Positions 14,054 through 23,292 of a DNA stretch of 64,000 nucleotides are shown piece after piece. The first letter of the stretch is position 1. Every line of letters begins with the position of its first letter. Made by a program: the position numbers and the translations under genes. This stretch comes from Nonomuraea sp. SYSU D8015 (GTDB taxonomy: Bacteria; Actinomycetota; Actinomycetes; Streptosporangiales; Streptosporangiaceae), in contig NZ_VJYI01000018.1 in NCBI RefSeq assembly GCF_008065375.1, positions 124,001 to 188,000 on the forward strand, written 5' to 3'. A model generated the notes under the pieces. The model was not told where the DNA came from. It saw only the letters and a program-made list of their open reading frames with translations, and did no database searches.

Positions 14054-15004
14054 CTATGGGCGTTCCCCCGGCTTGTCGACAATCTTGGACTCCAGATGAG
14101 CGGTCCACACGACGGGGGTGCCCGCCTTGATCTCGCGTGTTCCGGAAGGCGGAGAGTACGTGCGGGTGGCGACGGTCTCTCCGTAGCTCCCCAGGTAGGT
14201 GTAGTCCTTCGAGTTCAGGATGATCTCGAAGCGCTCCCACCGGCCTGTGTAGGCGAAGGCGATCCCATGGCGGCCGGCGGCGTCCACCGCGTCTTGCTTG
14301 ATCGACACTCCTTGGATCATCGGCAACGCGCGGAACAGTGCAGCCCGTACCTCCGGCTCAAGCGACTGCCCGCTCATGAGCTGGGAGATCGACTCGACGA
14401 TCCGCTGTTCTTCTGACTTGTCGTCGCCCGGCGGCACGGGAGCTTCGGCGATGGCCGCCCTGATTCGTTCGAGCATCCGCTCTGGAGTGACAGGGGCCTC
14501 ACCCAGATCGGCGGCGGTGATGCCAGGGCCGGTCTCGTGGACGACGAGCTTGCCCTTGCCGTCATCCAGGGCCGTCTGCTTGCCGTCCACGCTGTTCCAC
14601 AGCTCCAGGGTGGTTCGTTTGTCCCGGTCCACCGCAGGCGCGGGCTCCTCGCGAAGCGGCGCGATCGTCTCCTTGACGTACAGCCACTTTCCAGGAGAAG
14701 GGACGGTCTTGGAGGGGTCGATCACCGCCGCTCTCGCAGCTCGCTCGCCAAGCTCCTGGACGCTTGCGACGTGGGTGAAGGCCTGCTGGCCGCCGCCGTC
14801 GTTCGTGAGAGCGACACCCGTCCCCACGGCCGCTGCCAGCGATGCGGCGAGGGCCAGACGCCATGCCAGGCGAGGCATACGACGCCGGGGAGGTGCGGGG
14901 GCCGGTTCGCGCATCGCCTGCAGCAACCGGGCGCGCGCCGTGTTCTCCGCCTGGCGGGTGATCACAGGGGTGGAGCTGCGGAAGTTCTTGATTTCGTCCA
15001 TCAT
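14054..15004 (-). CDS. CU044_5270-family membrane protein, partner of sigma factor
   Basis: 316 residues from ATG 15004, overlapping the sigma-factor stop (ATGA). Short cytoplasmic N-terminal helix region (residues 1-50), one membrane segment (LALAASLAAAVGTGVAL), then an extracytoplasmic domain with PGKWLYVKETIAP and YLGSYGETVATRTYSP, the pattern of CU044_5270 proteins. Such genes follow ECF sigma factors in Streptosporangiales and may act as anti-sigma-like regulators, though no zinc-finger motif is present. The C terminus ends 3 bp from a partial att copy, so it may have been altered by integration. Confidence 0.8.
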   Translation of the reverse strand: MMDEIKNFRSSTPVITRQAENTARARLLQAMREPAPAPPRRRMPRLAWRLALAASLAAAVGTGVALTNDGGGQQAFTHVASVQELGERAARAAVIDPSKTVPSPGKWLYVKETIAPLREEPAPAVDRDKRTTLELWNSVDGKQTALDDGKGKLVVHETGPGITAADLGEAPVTPERMLERIRAAIAEAPVPPGDDKSEEQRIVESISQLMSGQSLEPEVRAALFRALPMIQGVSIKQDAVDAAGRHGIAFAYTGRWERFEIILNSKDYTYLGSYGETVATRTYSPPSGTREIKAGTPVVWTAHLESKIVDKPGERP

Positions 15005-15591
15005 GCGTCCTGCCTTGTCGGATCGTCGTCTCCCAGGGCTGCCCTGGTCTTCTTGCGGGCTCGGTGCAGGCGCGAGCGCACGGTCCCGACCGGGACGCCA
15101 AGCGCCTCGGCGACCTCCTCGTACGACAGGTCGCCCCATGCCACCAGCAGCAGCACATCGCGATCACCTTGCGACAGGCCCGCCAGCGCCCCTGCCAGCA
15201 GGCGGTCCTTCTGCTGCGCCGTCACTCGGTCGATGACCGCCTCCGCCATCGGTTCCGGCAGCGGGTCCACGCCCGTACGGGACAGCGCCCGCAGGAACCG
15301 TTCCTCGCTGCGCCGGTGCCTGGCGATCAGAGTGGTGGCGATGCCGTACAGCCACGGCCTGGCCAGTTGCTGCGCCAGGTCGTAGGACGCGCGCCGCCGA
15401 AAGGCGATCAGAAACGTCTCCGCCGCGATGTCGTCGGCCGCCTGGGTCCCGAGTCGGCGGGCCACATACCGATGGATCTGTTCGATGTAGCGATCGAAAA
15501 TCCCGGCGAACCGCTCCGGATCATCGTGCGAGCAGCGGATGAGCTCCGCATCATCCTCCTCCGCTCTCTCGACCGATTCTGTTCGTGTCAT
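15001..15591 (-). CDS. ECF-type RNA polymerase sigma factor
   Basis: 196 residues. Region 2 includes FDRYIEQIHRYVARRLG and DIAAETFLIAFRRRASYD then WLYGIATTLIARHRR; region 4 includes GLSQGDRDVLLLVAWGDLSYEEVAEALGV and a helix-turn-helix VGTVRSRLHRARKKTRAAL. It overlaps and is cotranscribed with the CU044_5270-type gene. Directs transcription of a small regulon and probably its own promoter; no autoregulatory motif was identified. Confidence 0.92.
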   Translation of the reverse strand: MTRTESVERAEEDDAELIRCSHDDPERFAGIFDRYIEQIHRYVARRLGTQAADDIAAETFLIAFRRRASYDLAQQLARPWLYGIATTLIARHRRSEERFLRALSRTGVDPLPEPMAEAVIDRVTAQQKDRLLAGALAGLSQGDRDVLLLVAWGDLSYEEVAEALGVPVGTVRSRLHRARKKTRAALGDDDPTRQDA

Positions 15592-15689
15592 GCCTGCTGT
15601 CTCCCGATAGGCCGGATCCGGTTCTCGCCAAGCGCCCCGGCTGCCGAGTTGGTGCGGCCGGCAGGTGTTCGCATTCGGGCGGTGGCGGG

Positions 15690-15850
15690 AGGTGTCAGGG
15701 GGAGCTGATCTACCTCAAGGCGAGCCCTGAGACGCTGCGTCAGCGGCTCGCCGTACGCAACAAGCTGCACGGGGCCAATTCTGTGACCGTGTCCGAGGAT
15801 CTCCTCAACAGGTACCTGGCCGGTTTTGAGGAGCCCCTGGCGAACGGGAG
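15690..15850 (+). pseudogene. C-terminal fragment of an AAA/kinase-type ATP-binding protein
   Basis: The plus strand reads GELIYLKASPETLRQRLAVR, then GANSVTVSEDLLNRYLAGFE. This is the LID-like end of zeta-toxin/kinase-type P-loop proteins (x-L-x-Y-L-x(3)-x-x-LR-x-RL-x-R-N). No P-loop part is found upstream, so it is a remnant. The surrounding 15592-15956 otherwise holds nothing recognisable. Confidence 0.5.
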
Positions 15851-15956
15851 CTCACGCGGCAAAAGGCGCGGTTCTTCATGCCCGTTCTGCCGACAGTGTT
15901 ACCGAAGCACAACAGGTGAGGAAGGCGGACGACACTTTCGGCTTTGACGCACGAGA

Positions 15957-16496
15957 ATGCCGATCATGACTCGGGATGACTTCTGGGCCATCCTCGCGGA
16001 ATGCCCTCGGCCGACAGGCCCCGACGACGACTGCGACGAACTCGTCTCAAGGCTCAGCCGGTTGCCTCCGCAGGAGATCGTCGCATTCGACCAGCACCTC
16101 ACCGATCTCCGCCTCGGAGCGCATCGTGTCGACCTGTGGGGGGCCGCGTATCTCATCAACGGCGGCTGCTCTGACGACGGCTTCGAATATTTCCGCTGCT
16201 GGCTGGTCGGCCAGGGGCGTGAGATCTATGAGGCGGCGCTCGCCGATCCGGATTCCCTGGCGGACTACGGGCCGGTCCGCAGGTGCATCCTCGACGATTT
16301 CGAGGAGTGCGAATGCGAGGTTTTCATGTACACCCCCGACAGGGCTTACCAGCGCATGACCGGCCACGAATTGCCCGAAGGCAGCGGGGTGTATCCGGAG
16401 CTCGGGGAGATGTGGGACTTCGCCGACGTCGAAGAGATGCGCCGTCGTTACCCCCGCCTGTCCGCGTTGCTCGATGAGGCCGACGCGCTGCCCTGA
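15957..16496 (+). CDS. DUF4240 domain protein
   Basis: 179 residues (an ATG at 15966 is equally possible). Complete DUF4240: MTRDDFWAILAE, PPQEIVAFDQHLTDL, RVDLWGAAYLINGGCSDDGF then EYFRCWLVGQGREIYEAAL and a C-terminal YPRLSALL. Function unknown; these are cytoplasmic proteins related to WGR/molybdate-type families only by annotation. A truncated relative occurs at 9405-9670. Confidence 0.85.
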   Translation: MPIMTRDDFWAILAECPRPTGPDDDCDELVSRLSRLPPQEIVAFDQHLTDLRLGAHRVDLWGAAYLINGGCSDDGFEYFRCWLVGQGREIYEAALADPDSLADYGPVRRCILDDFEECECEVFMYTPDRAYQRMTGHELPEGSGVYPELGEMWDFADVEEMRRRYPRLSALLDEADALP

Positions 16497-16632
16497 GCGT
16501 ACGTACGCCCCGATCCGGTCGACCGATCCACCGTCGTGGCCACGCAGGCCTTGACCGCGTTCGCGCCGTTCGGCCAGCGGGGGCACCGCCGACATTGACC
16601 ATGCTCTGTTCAACGGAGTATGGTCCGCTGCC

Positions 16633-17520
16633 ATGCTCACGAGATCACGTCAGATCGTCCTCGCCGTGACTGCACTGACCCTGATCGGCGGCTGCGGGGG
16701 CGCCGCCGGGAGCGCCGCGCCGTCAACCGGCGCGCCGGCGACCAAGGACAAGAGATACCAGGTCGAAGCGGCCAAGGCCGACTGCATGAAGCAGAAGGGC
16801 TTCAAGTACGTGGCGTTCGTGCAGGAATGGAAGGTGTCCCACGAGGACGAGGAGCGGGCCGCCGGCGACTACCAGGCGATGCAGAAATATCGCGAAAAAT
16901 ACGGATTCGGGGTCTTCGCTGAGCACGTCTACCCCGACGTATTCAACGGTCAGGACGCCGGCCCTGAGAGCAACCCGAACGGGAAGATTCAGTCCGCCCT
17001 CTCCAAAGCCCAGATCAGCGCCTACCACAAGGCTCTGGACTCCTGCACGGCCACCGCCATCAACCAGGTGCTCGGCTTGAACGTGAAGTCGGACATGGAC
17101 TACCACAAGCAGGCGGCCAAGGCCCGCATCCAGGCGATCGAGCGCACGCTGAACTCCGACCCCACGCTGGTGGAGCTGGCCTCCGCCATGGCCACGTGCC
17201 TGAAGGGCAAGGGGTACTCACTCAGCGAGGTCACCCCGAAGGCCATGGCCGAGTACGGTCGCCAGTCGTTCCTCGACCTGTGGGACAGGCTCGGACGCGA
17301 GCAGAAGGACGACGTCCCCGATGTCGCGCCTTCGAGGAAGGACGGCGAGCCATGGACGTTCTACGTGCCGACCCTGACCCCTGAACAGGCCAAGCCTTAC
17401 CTGCAGAGGGAGATCAAGGCAGCGCTCGACGACCTTGAGTGCGGCAGGGATTTCTACCCGGTCTACCTCCCGAAGGACAACGCGGTCGAGAAGCAGGCCG
17501 CCGAGCAGTACCCCTTGTGA
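16633..17520 (+). CDS. Predicted lipoprotein, unknown function
   Basis: 295 residues. Signal peptide QIVLAVTALTLIGGC with lipobox IGGC (Cys at 21), then a Ser/Ala/Pro linker. The mature part is helical and charged, with cysteines in a repeated arrangement: AKADCMKQKGFKYVAF, LDSCTATAIN, AMATCLKGKGYSLSEV and DLECGRDFYPVYL. Two CM/L-K-x-K-G-F/Y units suggest an internal duplication. Many actinomycetes carry such surface lipoproteins of unknown role. Single gene, no operon partners. Confidence 0.8.
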   Translation: MLTRSRQIVLAVTALTLIGGCGGAAGSAAPSTGAPATKDKRYQVEAAKADCMKQKGFKYVAFVQEWKVSHEDEERAAGDYQAMQKYREKYGFGVFAEHVYPDVFNGQDAGPESNPNGKIQSALSKAQISAYHKALDSCTATAINQVLGLNVKSDMDYHKQAAKARIQAIERTLNSDPTLVELASAMATCLKGKGYSLSEVTPKAMAEYGRQSFLDLWDRLGREQKDDVPDVAPSRKDGEPWTFYVPTLTPEQAKPYLQREIKAALDDLECGRDFYPVYLPKDNAVEKQAAEQYPL

Positions 17521-17905
17521 CACCACGGATGAAGTGACCATGCGGGCCCGGACGCCGGTGATCATCGCTGGAGCCGGATACGCACTGGGCGCCCCCGCTG
17601 CGCTCCCCCGCCGACGATGCCGCCCGCCGCGCCGCGCCCATGCCCCGCTCGTCACAGCCGGCCTCGAGCGGCGCAAGCCGGCCAGTGGGGTCGTGGTCAA
17701 CGCTGGAGTTCGCATGATCAGCGTGAATGCGTCTGCGGTGCGTGCGAGGCCACGCTCCGTTCGGATGTCAGAGGTCTACAGGCTCGGCGGGACCAGGGCG
17801 CCGGCGTGCGTGTGGCGGACACATGAAATCGCCAGGACCGGCTGCGTCCACAGCGGCCGGAAATCGAGTCGCACGGGTGGCGGAGGCGGAGTTACCGTCG
17901 GCGGC
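17521..17905. other. 385 bp without a recognisable gene
   Basis: Short open frames on both strands lack ribosome sites and family resemblance. No hairpin, repeat or tRNA was recognised. It presumably contains the promoter of the VOC gene. Confidence 0.4.
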
Positions 17906-18265
17906 ATGCGACTCAACCATCTCGCCTTAGCCGTGCGCGACATCGAGCGGTCACGGCGTTTCTATGAGAAGTATTTCGGTTTCGGCGCCGGTCCCGCGAG
18001 CGAGTACCCGGACGGCACCGTGATCATCAGGGACGCGGACCGCTTCGATCTCGCGCTCCACCCGGATCCCGATCCCCGGAAGATGCCCGACTTCAGCCAC
18101 TTCGGGTTCGCCTGCTCGGACGGAGCGGCGGTCAACCAGCGGCTGGACCTGCTGGCCGCGGACGGGGTGCCGATCGTGGAACGTTACGACGAGCCGCGCT
18201 TCAGCAGCTTCAAATGCCTCGATCCGGACGGCTACGTGATCGAGGTCTACTGGGAGCCGGCGTAG
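17906..18265 (+). CDS. VOC (glyoxalase/bleomycin resistance) family protein
   Basis: 119 residues from ATG 17906. Single vicinal-oxygen-chelate domain with beta-alpha-beta-beta-beta units: MRLNHLALAVRDIERSRRFY at the N terminus and DPDGYVIEVYWEPA at the C terminus. Candidate metal ligands are the His in LNHLALAV, the His in FSHFGFAC and Glu in VIEVYW. Substrate cannot be inferred; dioxygenases, isomerases and antibiotic-binding proteins share this fold. Confidence 0.88.
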   Translation: MRLNHLALAVRDIERSRRFYEKYFGFGAGPASEYPDGTVIIRDADRFDLALHPDPDPRKMPDFSHFGFACSDGAAVNQRLDLLAADGVPIVERYDEPRFSSFKCLDPDGYVIEVYWEPA

Positions 18266-18341
18266 AACGACCGTCACCCGTTCTGCCGCCGGCCTCCCAT
18301 GGTGGTGCGCCGCCGTCCACCTGGTCCGGTGCGGGTGCCGG

Positions 18342-18887
18342 TCAGTCGGCGTCCGGAGCGTAGGTCAGGTTGAGCACGCCGGTCTGGAAGGTCTCGGACT
18401 TGACCAGCTTCAGCGGGTGGGTCGGGGTGTCCTCGAACAGGCGCTGGCCATGGCCGACGACGATCGGGTGGACGAGCAGGTTCAGCTCGTCGAGCAGCCC
18501 GTTGGCCAGAAGCCACCGCACGGTCGTCGCGGAGCCGGACATCTGGATGTCGCCGTCGGTCTGCTCCTTGAGTTCGCGCACCTTGCCGGCGACGTCACCG
18601 GAAATGACGGTGGTGTTGTCCCAGTCCGCCTTCTCCAGCGTGCTCGACACGACGTACTTGCGGACATTGTTGAGGGCCACGGCGAAGTCCTGATCGGCGT
18701 CCGTCGAGGTCCAGTACGCGGACCACTCCTCGTACAGTTTGCGGCCCATCAGCATCGCCACCGCGCTCTGCACTCCCGCCTGGACCACGGCGCCCATCTC
18801 GTCGTTCCAGTACGGGAAATGCCACTGGTCCGGCGACTCGACCACACCGTCCACGGAGATGAAAAAGCTGGAGATGATCTTAGCCAT
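18342..18887 (-). CDS. RibD/dihydrofolate reductase-like domain protein
   Basis: 181 residues; ATG 18887 has an AAGGAG site. N-terminal IISSFFISVDGVVESPDQW, then MLMGRKLYEEW, then a C-terminal LVHPIVVGHGQRLF, the standard RibD_C pattern. These proteins use an NADPH-binding DHFR fold, but substrates of the stand-alone family are mostly unknown. A second, more distant member lies at 25323-25889. Confidence 0.9.
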   Translation of the reverse strand: MAKIISSFFISVDGVVESPDQWHFPYWNDEMGAVVQAGVQSAVAMLMGRKLYEEWSAYWTSTDADQDFAVALNNVRKYVVSSTLEKADWDNTTVISGDVAGKVRELKEQTDGDIQMSGSATTVRWLLANGLLDELNLLVHPIVVGHGQRLFEDTPTHPLKLVKSETFQTGVLNLTYAPDAD

Positions 18888-19166
18888 GGCTCTGCTCCTT
18901 GGTCATCGGGCGCCGATCCCCTAGGCCGGGCCGGCTCGCCCCGTGTCATGTCCCAGGGCGATGCCCGGCTCGGATCTTGCCCCGTGACTGCGTCTGGGAG
19001 GTTAGAGGAGAACCAGGGCTCAGGTCTTGTACAGAAGCGACAACGGCTCCGACCGCTCAACTGCGACATTTCATGAGATGGGTCTAATGTCGGTCTCAGC
19101 ATCACCTCACCGCCGGTCGAAACCCTCTTCATCAGACACAGGTCATGACTGACGGAGGTTCACGAC

Positions 19167-19736
19167 ATGCGGAAGATCGGATCGGCACTGGCGGGCACCG
19201 TTCTCGGACTCGGCATGGGCACGGCGGTCCTCACCGCCCCGGCGCTCGCCGAGGAGCGCACCTGCCGCGGGACCATCGGCGCGGTGACCCTCGACAACGT
19301 ACGCGTCCCGCAGGGCGCCAAGTGCACCCTGAAAGGCACCCGGATCAAGGGCACCTTGAAGGTGGAGAAGAGGGCGACCCTGGTCGCCCGGGGAGTGAAG
19401 GTCGTCGGCAACGTCCAGGCGGAGGGGGCGGCCAGGGTGACGGTGACCGCCGGCTCGGTGGTCGACGGAAGTGTGCAGGTGAAGCAGGGTGGGGCGGCCA
19501 CGGTCGAGTACTCGCGGATCAAGTCCGACATCCAGTTCGACGCCAACGGCCGGTATCTGAAGGTCAACGGCAACCGGGTGGGCGGCAGCATCCAGGTGGT
19601 CGGGAACCGCGGCGGCGCGGAGATCCGGCGCAACAAGGTGAACGGCAACCTGCAGTGCAAGGAGAACCGTCCGGCACCCACCGGGAGCGGGAACATCGTG
19701 GGCGGCAACAAGGAAGGCCAGTGCCGGCGGTTCTAG
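19167..19736 (+). CDS. Secreted beta-helix-like repeat protein
   Basis: 189 residues. Signal peptide MRKIGSALAGTVLGLG through cleavage near ALAEE (residue about 28). The rest is a chain of short beta repeats with alternating V/I and G/N: GAVTLDNVRVP, GTRIKGTLKVEKRATLVARG, VKVVGNVQAEGAARVTV, VVDGSVQVKQG, VGGSIQVVGN. This regular polar/nonpolar alternation predicts a small right-handed beta-solenoid of the bactofilin/DUF3060 look. Four cysteines flank the repeats. An adhesive or structural role at the cell surface is possible, not demonstrated. Confidence 0.78.
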   Translation: MRKIGSALAGTVLGLGMGTAVLTAPALAEERTCRGTIGAVTLDNVRVPQGAKCTLKGTRIKGTLKVEKRATLVARGVKVVGNVQAEGAARVTVTAGSVVDGSVQVKQGGAATVEYSRIKSDIQFDANGRYLKVNGNRVGGSIQVVGNRGGAEIRRNKVNGNLQCKENRPAPTGSGNIVGGNKEGQCRRF

Positions 19737-19872
19737 GGCTGAGGCTTGGGAGCGGCTGGAAAGCCTTCGGAGAGCGGCGGCGGATGGCCTCGTACGCCGC
19801 CGCCGTATATGCGTTGCGGCTCCAGGTGGCATCCCGGCACGATCAAGTCAGTGCCGGGACAGAGAGGCTGCC

Positions 19873-20452
19873 ATGAACGAAGTCCTGCTCGACGCGATCC
19901 GTCACACAACTGGGCGACGAAGCAGCTCCTGGGATCAGCTACGTACGGCGTCTGGCCGACGCCGACCTCCCCTGGGTCTCCAGCGACGAGGACGCCGATC
20001 TGCACAAGCTCCTGGTCTGGGCCTCGGAGGCCGAGCAGCTCTGGGGGGAGGTGCTGGCCAAGCCCATCGACGTGGAACGCGTGATCGTCGTGGACAGCGG
20101 CCTCCGCGAGGTCCGCGCCGGCATCTTCGTGGCTCAGGCGCTCAACCACGCCAACCATCACCGCGAGCAGGTCTGCGCCATCCTGACCGGCCTCGGGATC
20201 CAGCCGCCGGACCTTCAGGCCTGGGACTATGCCTGGGCGACAGGGCGAATCCGGGACCGGGACCGACCTCAAGGCCACGGCCCCATCGTCAGAGGTGACG
20301 GCCAGCACATGGTCCTTGGAGGGGCTCGTCTGGAGGACGAAGAGGAGCACGTGTTGGCCGTCTTCAACAGTGTGATACCTGCTCAGCGGCTGGCGCAGCT
20401 GATCCGAACCGGTGACTCCGACTTTCTGTTAAGCCTCGTGAAAAGTCGGTGA
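19873..20452 (+). pseudogene. DinB-family protein, frameshifted and internally deleted
   Basis: Begins MNEVLLDAIRH, shifts frame to NWATKQLLG (an extra CA in CACACAACTGG), and shifts again into SYVRRLADADLPWV, then WASEAEQLWGEVLAKPIDVE and ALNHANHHREQVCAILTGLG with LQAWDYAWATGRI. The order is that of DinB-type four-helix proteins with the HHREQ metal-ligand motif intact. Roughly 50 residues of the second helix region are missing. Dead unless restarted from ATG 20051, which would lack the first ligand. Confidence 0.65.
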
Positions 20453-20491
20453 ACCCGCTGGGCTGAGCGTGAATCGCGAGGAGCGAGAGGC

Positions 20492-21367
20492 ATGATCGAC
20501 ATCACCGTTGACCTCGTACGTGCCTTGGTCGCCGAGCAGTTCCCCGAGTGGAGTCGTCTTCCGATCGAGCCCGTCGCCCGCCAAGGCTGGGACAACCGGA
20601 CCTTCAGGCTGGGCGATCAGCTGGCCGTGCGCCTGCCCAGTGCCGAAGCGTACGCAGCCGGCGTCGAGAAGGAGGATCGCTGGCTTCCCGTCCTGGCCGG
20701 GCATGTGCCCCTGCCTGTGCCGTCGCCGGTCGCGACCGGACGTCCCGCGCCCGGTTACCCTTTTCCCTGGTCGGTACGGCGGTGGCTGCCCGGAGAGACG
20801 GTGGACAGGGCGGCGGACGTCGATCGGAGTGAGCTGGCTCGCGATCTCGGACGTTTTCTCGCCGCGCTACGGAAGATTCCCGCGCAGCGGGGGCCGGTCG
20901 GCGGTCGTCACTCTCATTTCCGGGGATGCCACCCCAGCGTTTTCGGTGATCAGGTCCAGTGCGCCCTCGACAGGCTCCGGGACGTCGTCGACGTCAAGGC
21001 CTGCCAGGCCGTCTGGGCGAGCGCGCTGACCTCGGCCTGGCCGTTCCCGCCGGCGTGGTTCCACGGTGACGTCGCCGCCGGCAACCTGCTCGCCGTCGAT
21101 GGACGGCTGTCCGCGGTCATCGACTTCGGTACGTGCGGGGTCGGCGATCCCGCCTGTGATCTCGTCATGGCCTGGACGCACTTCGCCGGTGACGAGCGGA
21201 AGGTCTTCCGCGAGGCGGTCGGGCTCTCGGATGACACGTGGCGGCGGGCACGCGGATGGGCGCTGTGGAAGGCGCTCGCGACCATGGCCGGCCTGTCCAG
21301 CCCCGACCCCGAGGGCTTCCAGAACGGCGTCCTCGTCCACGTCCTTGAGGACTCGGTCATCGACTGA
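20492..21367 (+). CDS. Aminoglycoside phosphotransferase (APH)-family kinase-like protein
   Basis: 291 residues; ATG 20492 with GAGG upstream. Kinase-like small lobe GWDNRTFRLGDQLAVRLPSA and YPFPWSVRRWLPGE; catalytic loop AWFHGDVAAGNLLAVDGRLS (Asp and Asn) and metal-binding IDFGTCGVGDPACDLVMAW. All essential residues of the APH fold are present. The family includes antibiotic kinases, but most chromosomal members phosphorylate other small molecules; no antibiotic gene context is seen here. Confidence 0.88.
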   Translation: MIDITVDLVRALVAEQFPEWSRLPIEPVARQGWDNRTFRLGDQLAVRLPSAEAYAAGVEKEDRWLPVLAGHVPLPVPSPVATGRPAPGYPFPWSVRRWLPGETVDRAADVDRSELARDLGRFLAALRKIPAQRGPVGGRHSHFRGCHPSVFGDQVQCALDRLRDVVDVKACQAVWASALTSAWPFPPAWFHGDVAAGNLLAVDGRLSAVIDFGTCGVGDPACDLVMAWTHFAGDERKVFREAVGLSDDTWRRARGWALWKALATMAGLSSPDPEGFQNGVLVHVLEDSVID

Positions 21368-21449
21368 CGCCGGGCCGAGCGCATCCGCGTAGCGGCTCGA
21401 CACGGATTCGATCTCGTCGGAGAGCCGGCGCAGGTCCATTCGGCGAGGT

Positions 21450-22820
21450 CTATGACTCGCCCTCGTACAGCGGCAGGACGGCCACGAACTGGGCACCGGG
21501 CCAGTGGTCGGTGACGGTGAGGGTGCCGCCGTGGGCGGTGGCGATCTCGCGGGACAACGGGAGGCCGAGGCCGCTGCCGCCCTTGTCCTTGGCCCGGGCG
21601 CTCTCCAGGCGGGTGAAGCGTTCGAAGACGCGCTCCCGGTCCTGCGGCGGGATGCCGTCGCCGTCGTCCGTCACCGTCACGACCACCTTGTCGCCCTCCA
21701 CCGTCACGGACAGGTCGATCCTGGTGGCGGCGTGCCGGGTGGCGTTGTCCAGGAGGTTCGTCAGCAGGCGGTCGAGCTGCATGGGCGAGCCGTAGACCGG
21801 GGCCGGTTCGCAGGGGTCGAGGACGATGGGGACCCTGGCGCCCTCACGGAGGCGTACCTGCTCTTCGGCCACCCGGCACATGTCCACCACGCGCCGCTGC
21901 GGGACCGCGCCCGCGTCCAGCCTGGCCAGCATGAGCAGCTCGTCGATGATGCCGGTGAGGCGCTCCGCGGCGGCCAGCGTACGGGCGCCGGTGGCCGGCC
22001 AGTCCGTTTCCTCCGGGTAGGCGTTGGCGACCTCGAGCTGGGCGCGCATGGCCGAGATGGGGCTGCGCAGCTCGTGCGAGGCGTCGGCGACGAAGCGGCG
22101 CTGGGTCTCGGCGGAGCGTTCGAGGCGGTCGAGGGTGTGGTTGGTGGTGATGGCCAGGTTGGCGATCTCGTCGCCGGTGTCCGGTACGGGCACCCGCCTG
22201 CTGAGGTCCTGGCCGGTGATCTCGGCCAGTTCGGCGCGGATGCGTTCGACGGGGCGCAGGGCGAGCCCGACCACCGCCCAGGTCGTGCCTCCGACGATCA
22301 CCAGGACCAGCGGGGTGCCCAGGAACACCAGGATGTAGAGCCAGGCCAGGGCCCGGTTGACCTCGGTGAGCGATTCGGCGCCGTACACAATGGCAGGGCC
22401 GGAGGGGGTCTGCGCGCGCATGGCCACCACGAGGTACTGTCCCTCGTCCTCGTTCCTGATGCGGGGCAGCCTGCGCTCGGTGACGTAGATCTTCTCGGGT
22501 TCGTCCACCTGGATGGCGACCAGGCGCGGGTCCCCGCGGAGATCCGGGGATGCTGCCATCACCTTGCCCTCCTGCGAGACCACCTGCAGGAAGTGGACGC
22601 GTGACGGCGTCTCCAGCTCGGCCGGCAGCTGTCCGGCCTCGGCCTGGCTGGCGACCCTGCGTACGGCCAGCTCGACCCTGGTGTGCACCAGCCCGCGCAG
22701 GTTGCCCGGGACGGTGGCGAGGGTGATGGTGGACGTGGCGGTGAAGACCAGCGCCGCGACCAGTGTCGCGATCATGGTCAATCGCGCCCGGATCGAGCGC
22801 GGAAAGAACCTTTGCACCAT
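21450..22820 (-). CDS. Membrane sensor histidine kinase (HAMP, HisKA, HATPase_c), no adjacent regulator
   Basis: 456 residues from ATG 22820. TM1 (about 11-35), extracytoplasmic sensor region of about 130 residues, TM2 (LYILVFLGTPLVLVIVGGTT), HAMP, H-box RRFVADASHELRSPISAM, N-box LTNLLDNATRHA, G1 VTDDGDGIPPQDRERVFERF and G2 KGGSGLGLPLS. All catalytic boxes are intact. OmpR-type regulators normally sit upstream in the same operon; none is present within 5 kb on either side. Confidence 0.9.
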   Translation of the reverse strand: MVQRFFPRSIRARLTMIATLVAALVFTATSTITLATVPGNLRGLVHTRVELAVRRVASQAEAGQLPAELETPSRVHFLQVVSQEGKVMAASPDLRGDPRLVAIQVDEPEKIYVTERRLPRIRNEDEGQYLVVAMRAQTPSGPAIVYGAESLTEVNRALAWLYILVFLGTPLVLVIVGGTTWAVVGLALRPVERIRAELAEITGQDLSRRVPVPDTGDEIANLAITTNHTLDRLERSAETQRRFVADASHELRSPISAMRAQLEVANAYPEETDWPATGARTLAAAERLTGIIDELLMLARLDAGAVPQRRVVDMCRVAEEQVRLREGARVPIVLDPCEPAPVYGSPMQLDRLLTNLLDNATRHAATRIDLSVTVEGDKVVVTVTDDGDGIPPQDRERVFERFTRLESARAKDKGGSGLGLPLSREIATAHGGTLTVTDHWPGAQFVAVLPLYEGES

Positions 22821-23292
22821 CCCATCCCCCGTATCACTGTCTGTGACACGTACCCAGGGACGGCGTTCGCAACATCGAGGTTGTTGACCTGGTCCTCTGT
22901 CGATCGAGATTCGGTAAGCGAGGCGCCAAGAGGGGCGCTTCGCCACGCTCCGTGCATCTTTTCGGCTCAGGATCGGGGTGGGTGGGTGATGCGGAGTGAG
23001 CGCGTTGGGGCCGGTGTGGGTGTGGCTGCGGGGCGGCGAGGTGATGACCGATGCCGGTTCGCACGGCGGCCCGGGGCTCGCCGTGTGGGTTTCCGGCGAG
23101 CCCGAGCCCGGCTGGGGCGTGGCCCGCGATCGCCGTCTTCCGGACCCTCTCGTCGAGTACGACGAGGAGGATCTGGCTGATCCGGGCGGGTGCGAGTTCT
23201 GAGCGAGGGGGCTCGCGGCTTTCGCTCGTGGCGATTCCGCTGATGGCGTGGACGGCTTCCGGCGCGTGGGCGCCTCGGCCAGAGTGGGTGCC
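22821..23292. other. About 470 bp, no confident gene
   Basis: Contains the promoter of the histidine kinase gene. A 68-codon open frame (GTG 22996 to 23202, plus) encodes an acidic peptide with GLAVWVSGEPEPGWG and YDEEDLADPGGCEF; it has no clear ribosome site and no family resemblance, so I do not call it a gene. No att-like repeat or hairpin was recognised. Confidence 0.35.

Noticed and set aside
20492..21367. Antibiotic resistance kinase
   Set aside because: The APH fold is clear, but most chromosomal actinomycete members are not resistance enzymes and there is no resistance or biosynthetic context here.
22996..23202. A 68-codon small gene upstream of the epimerase
   Set aside because: No clear ribosome site, no family, and the region is very GC-rich where open frames occur by chance.
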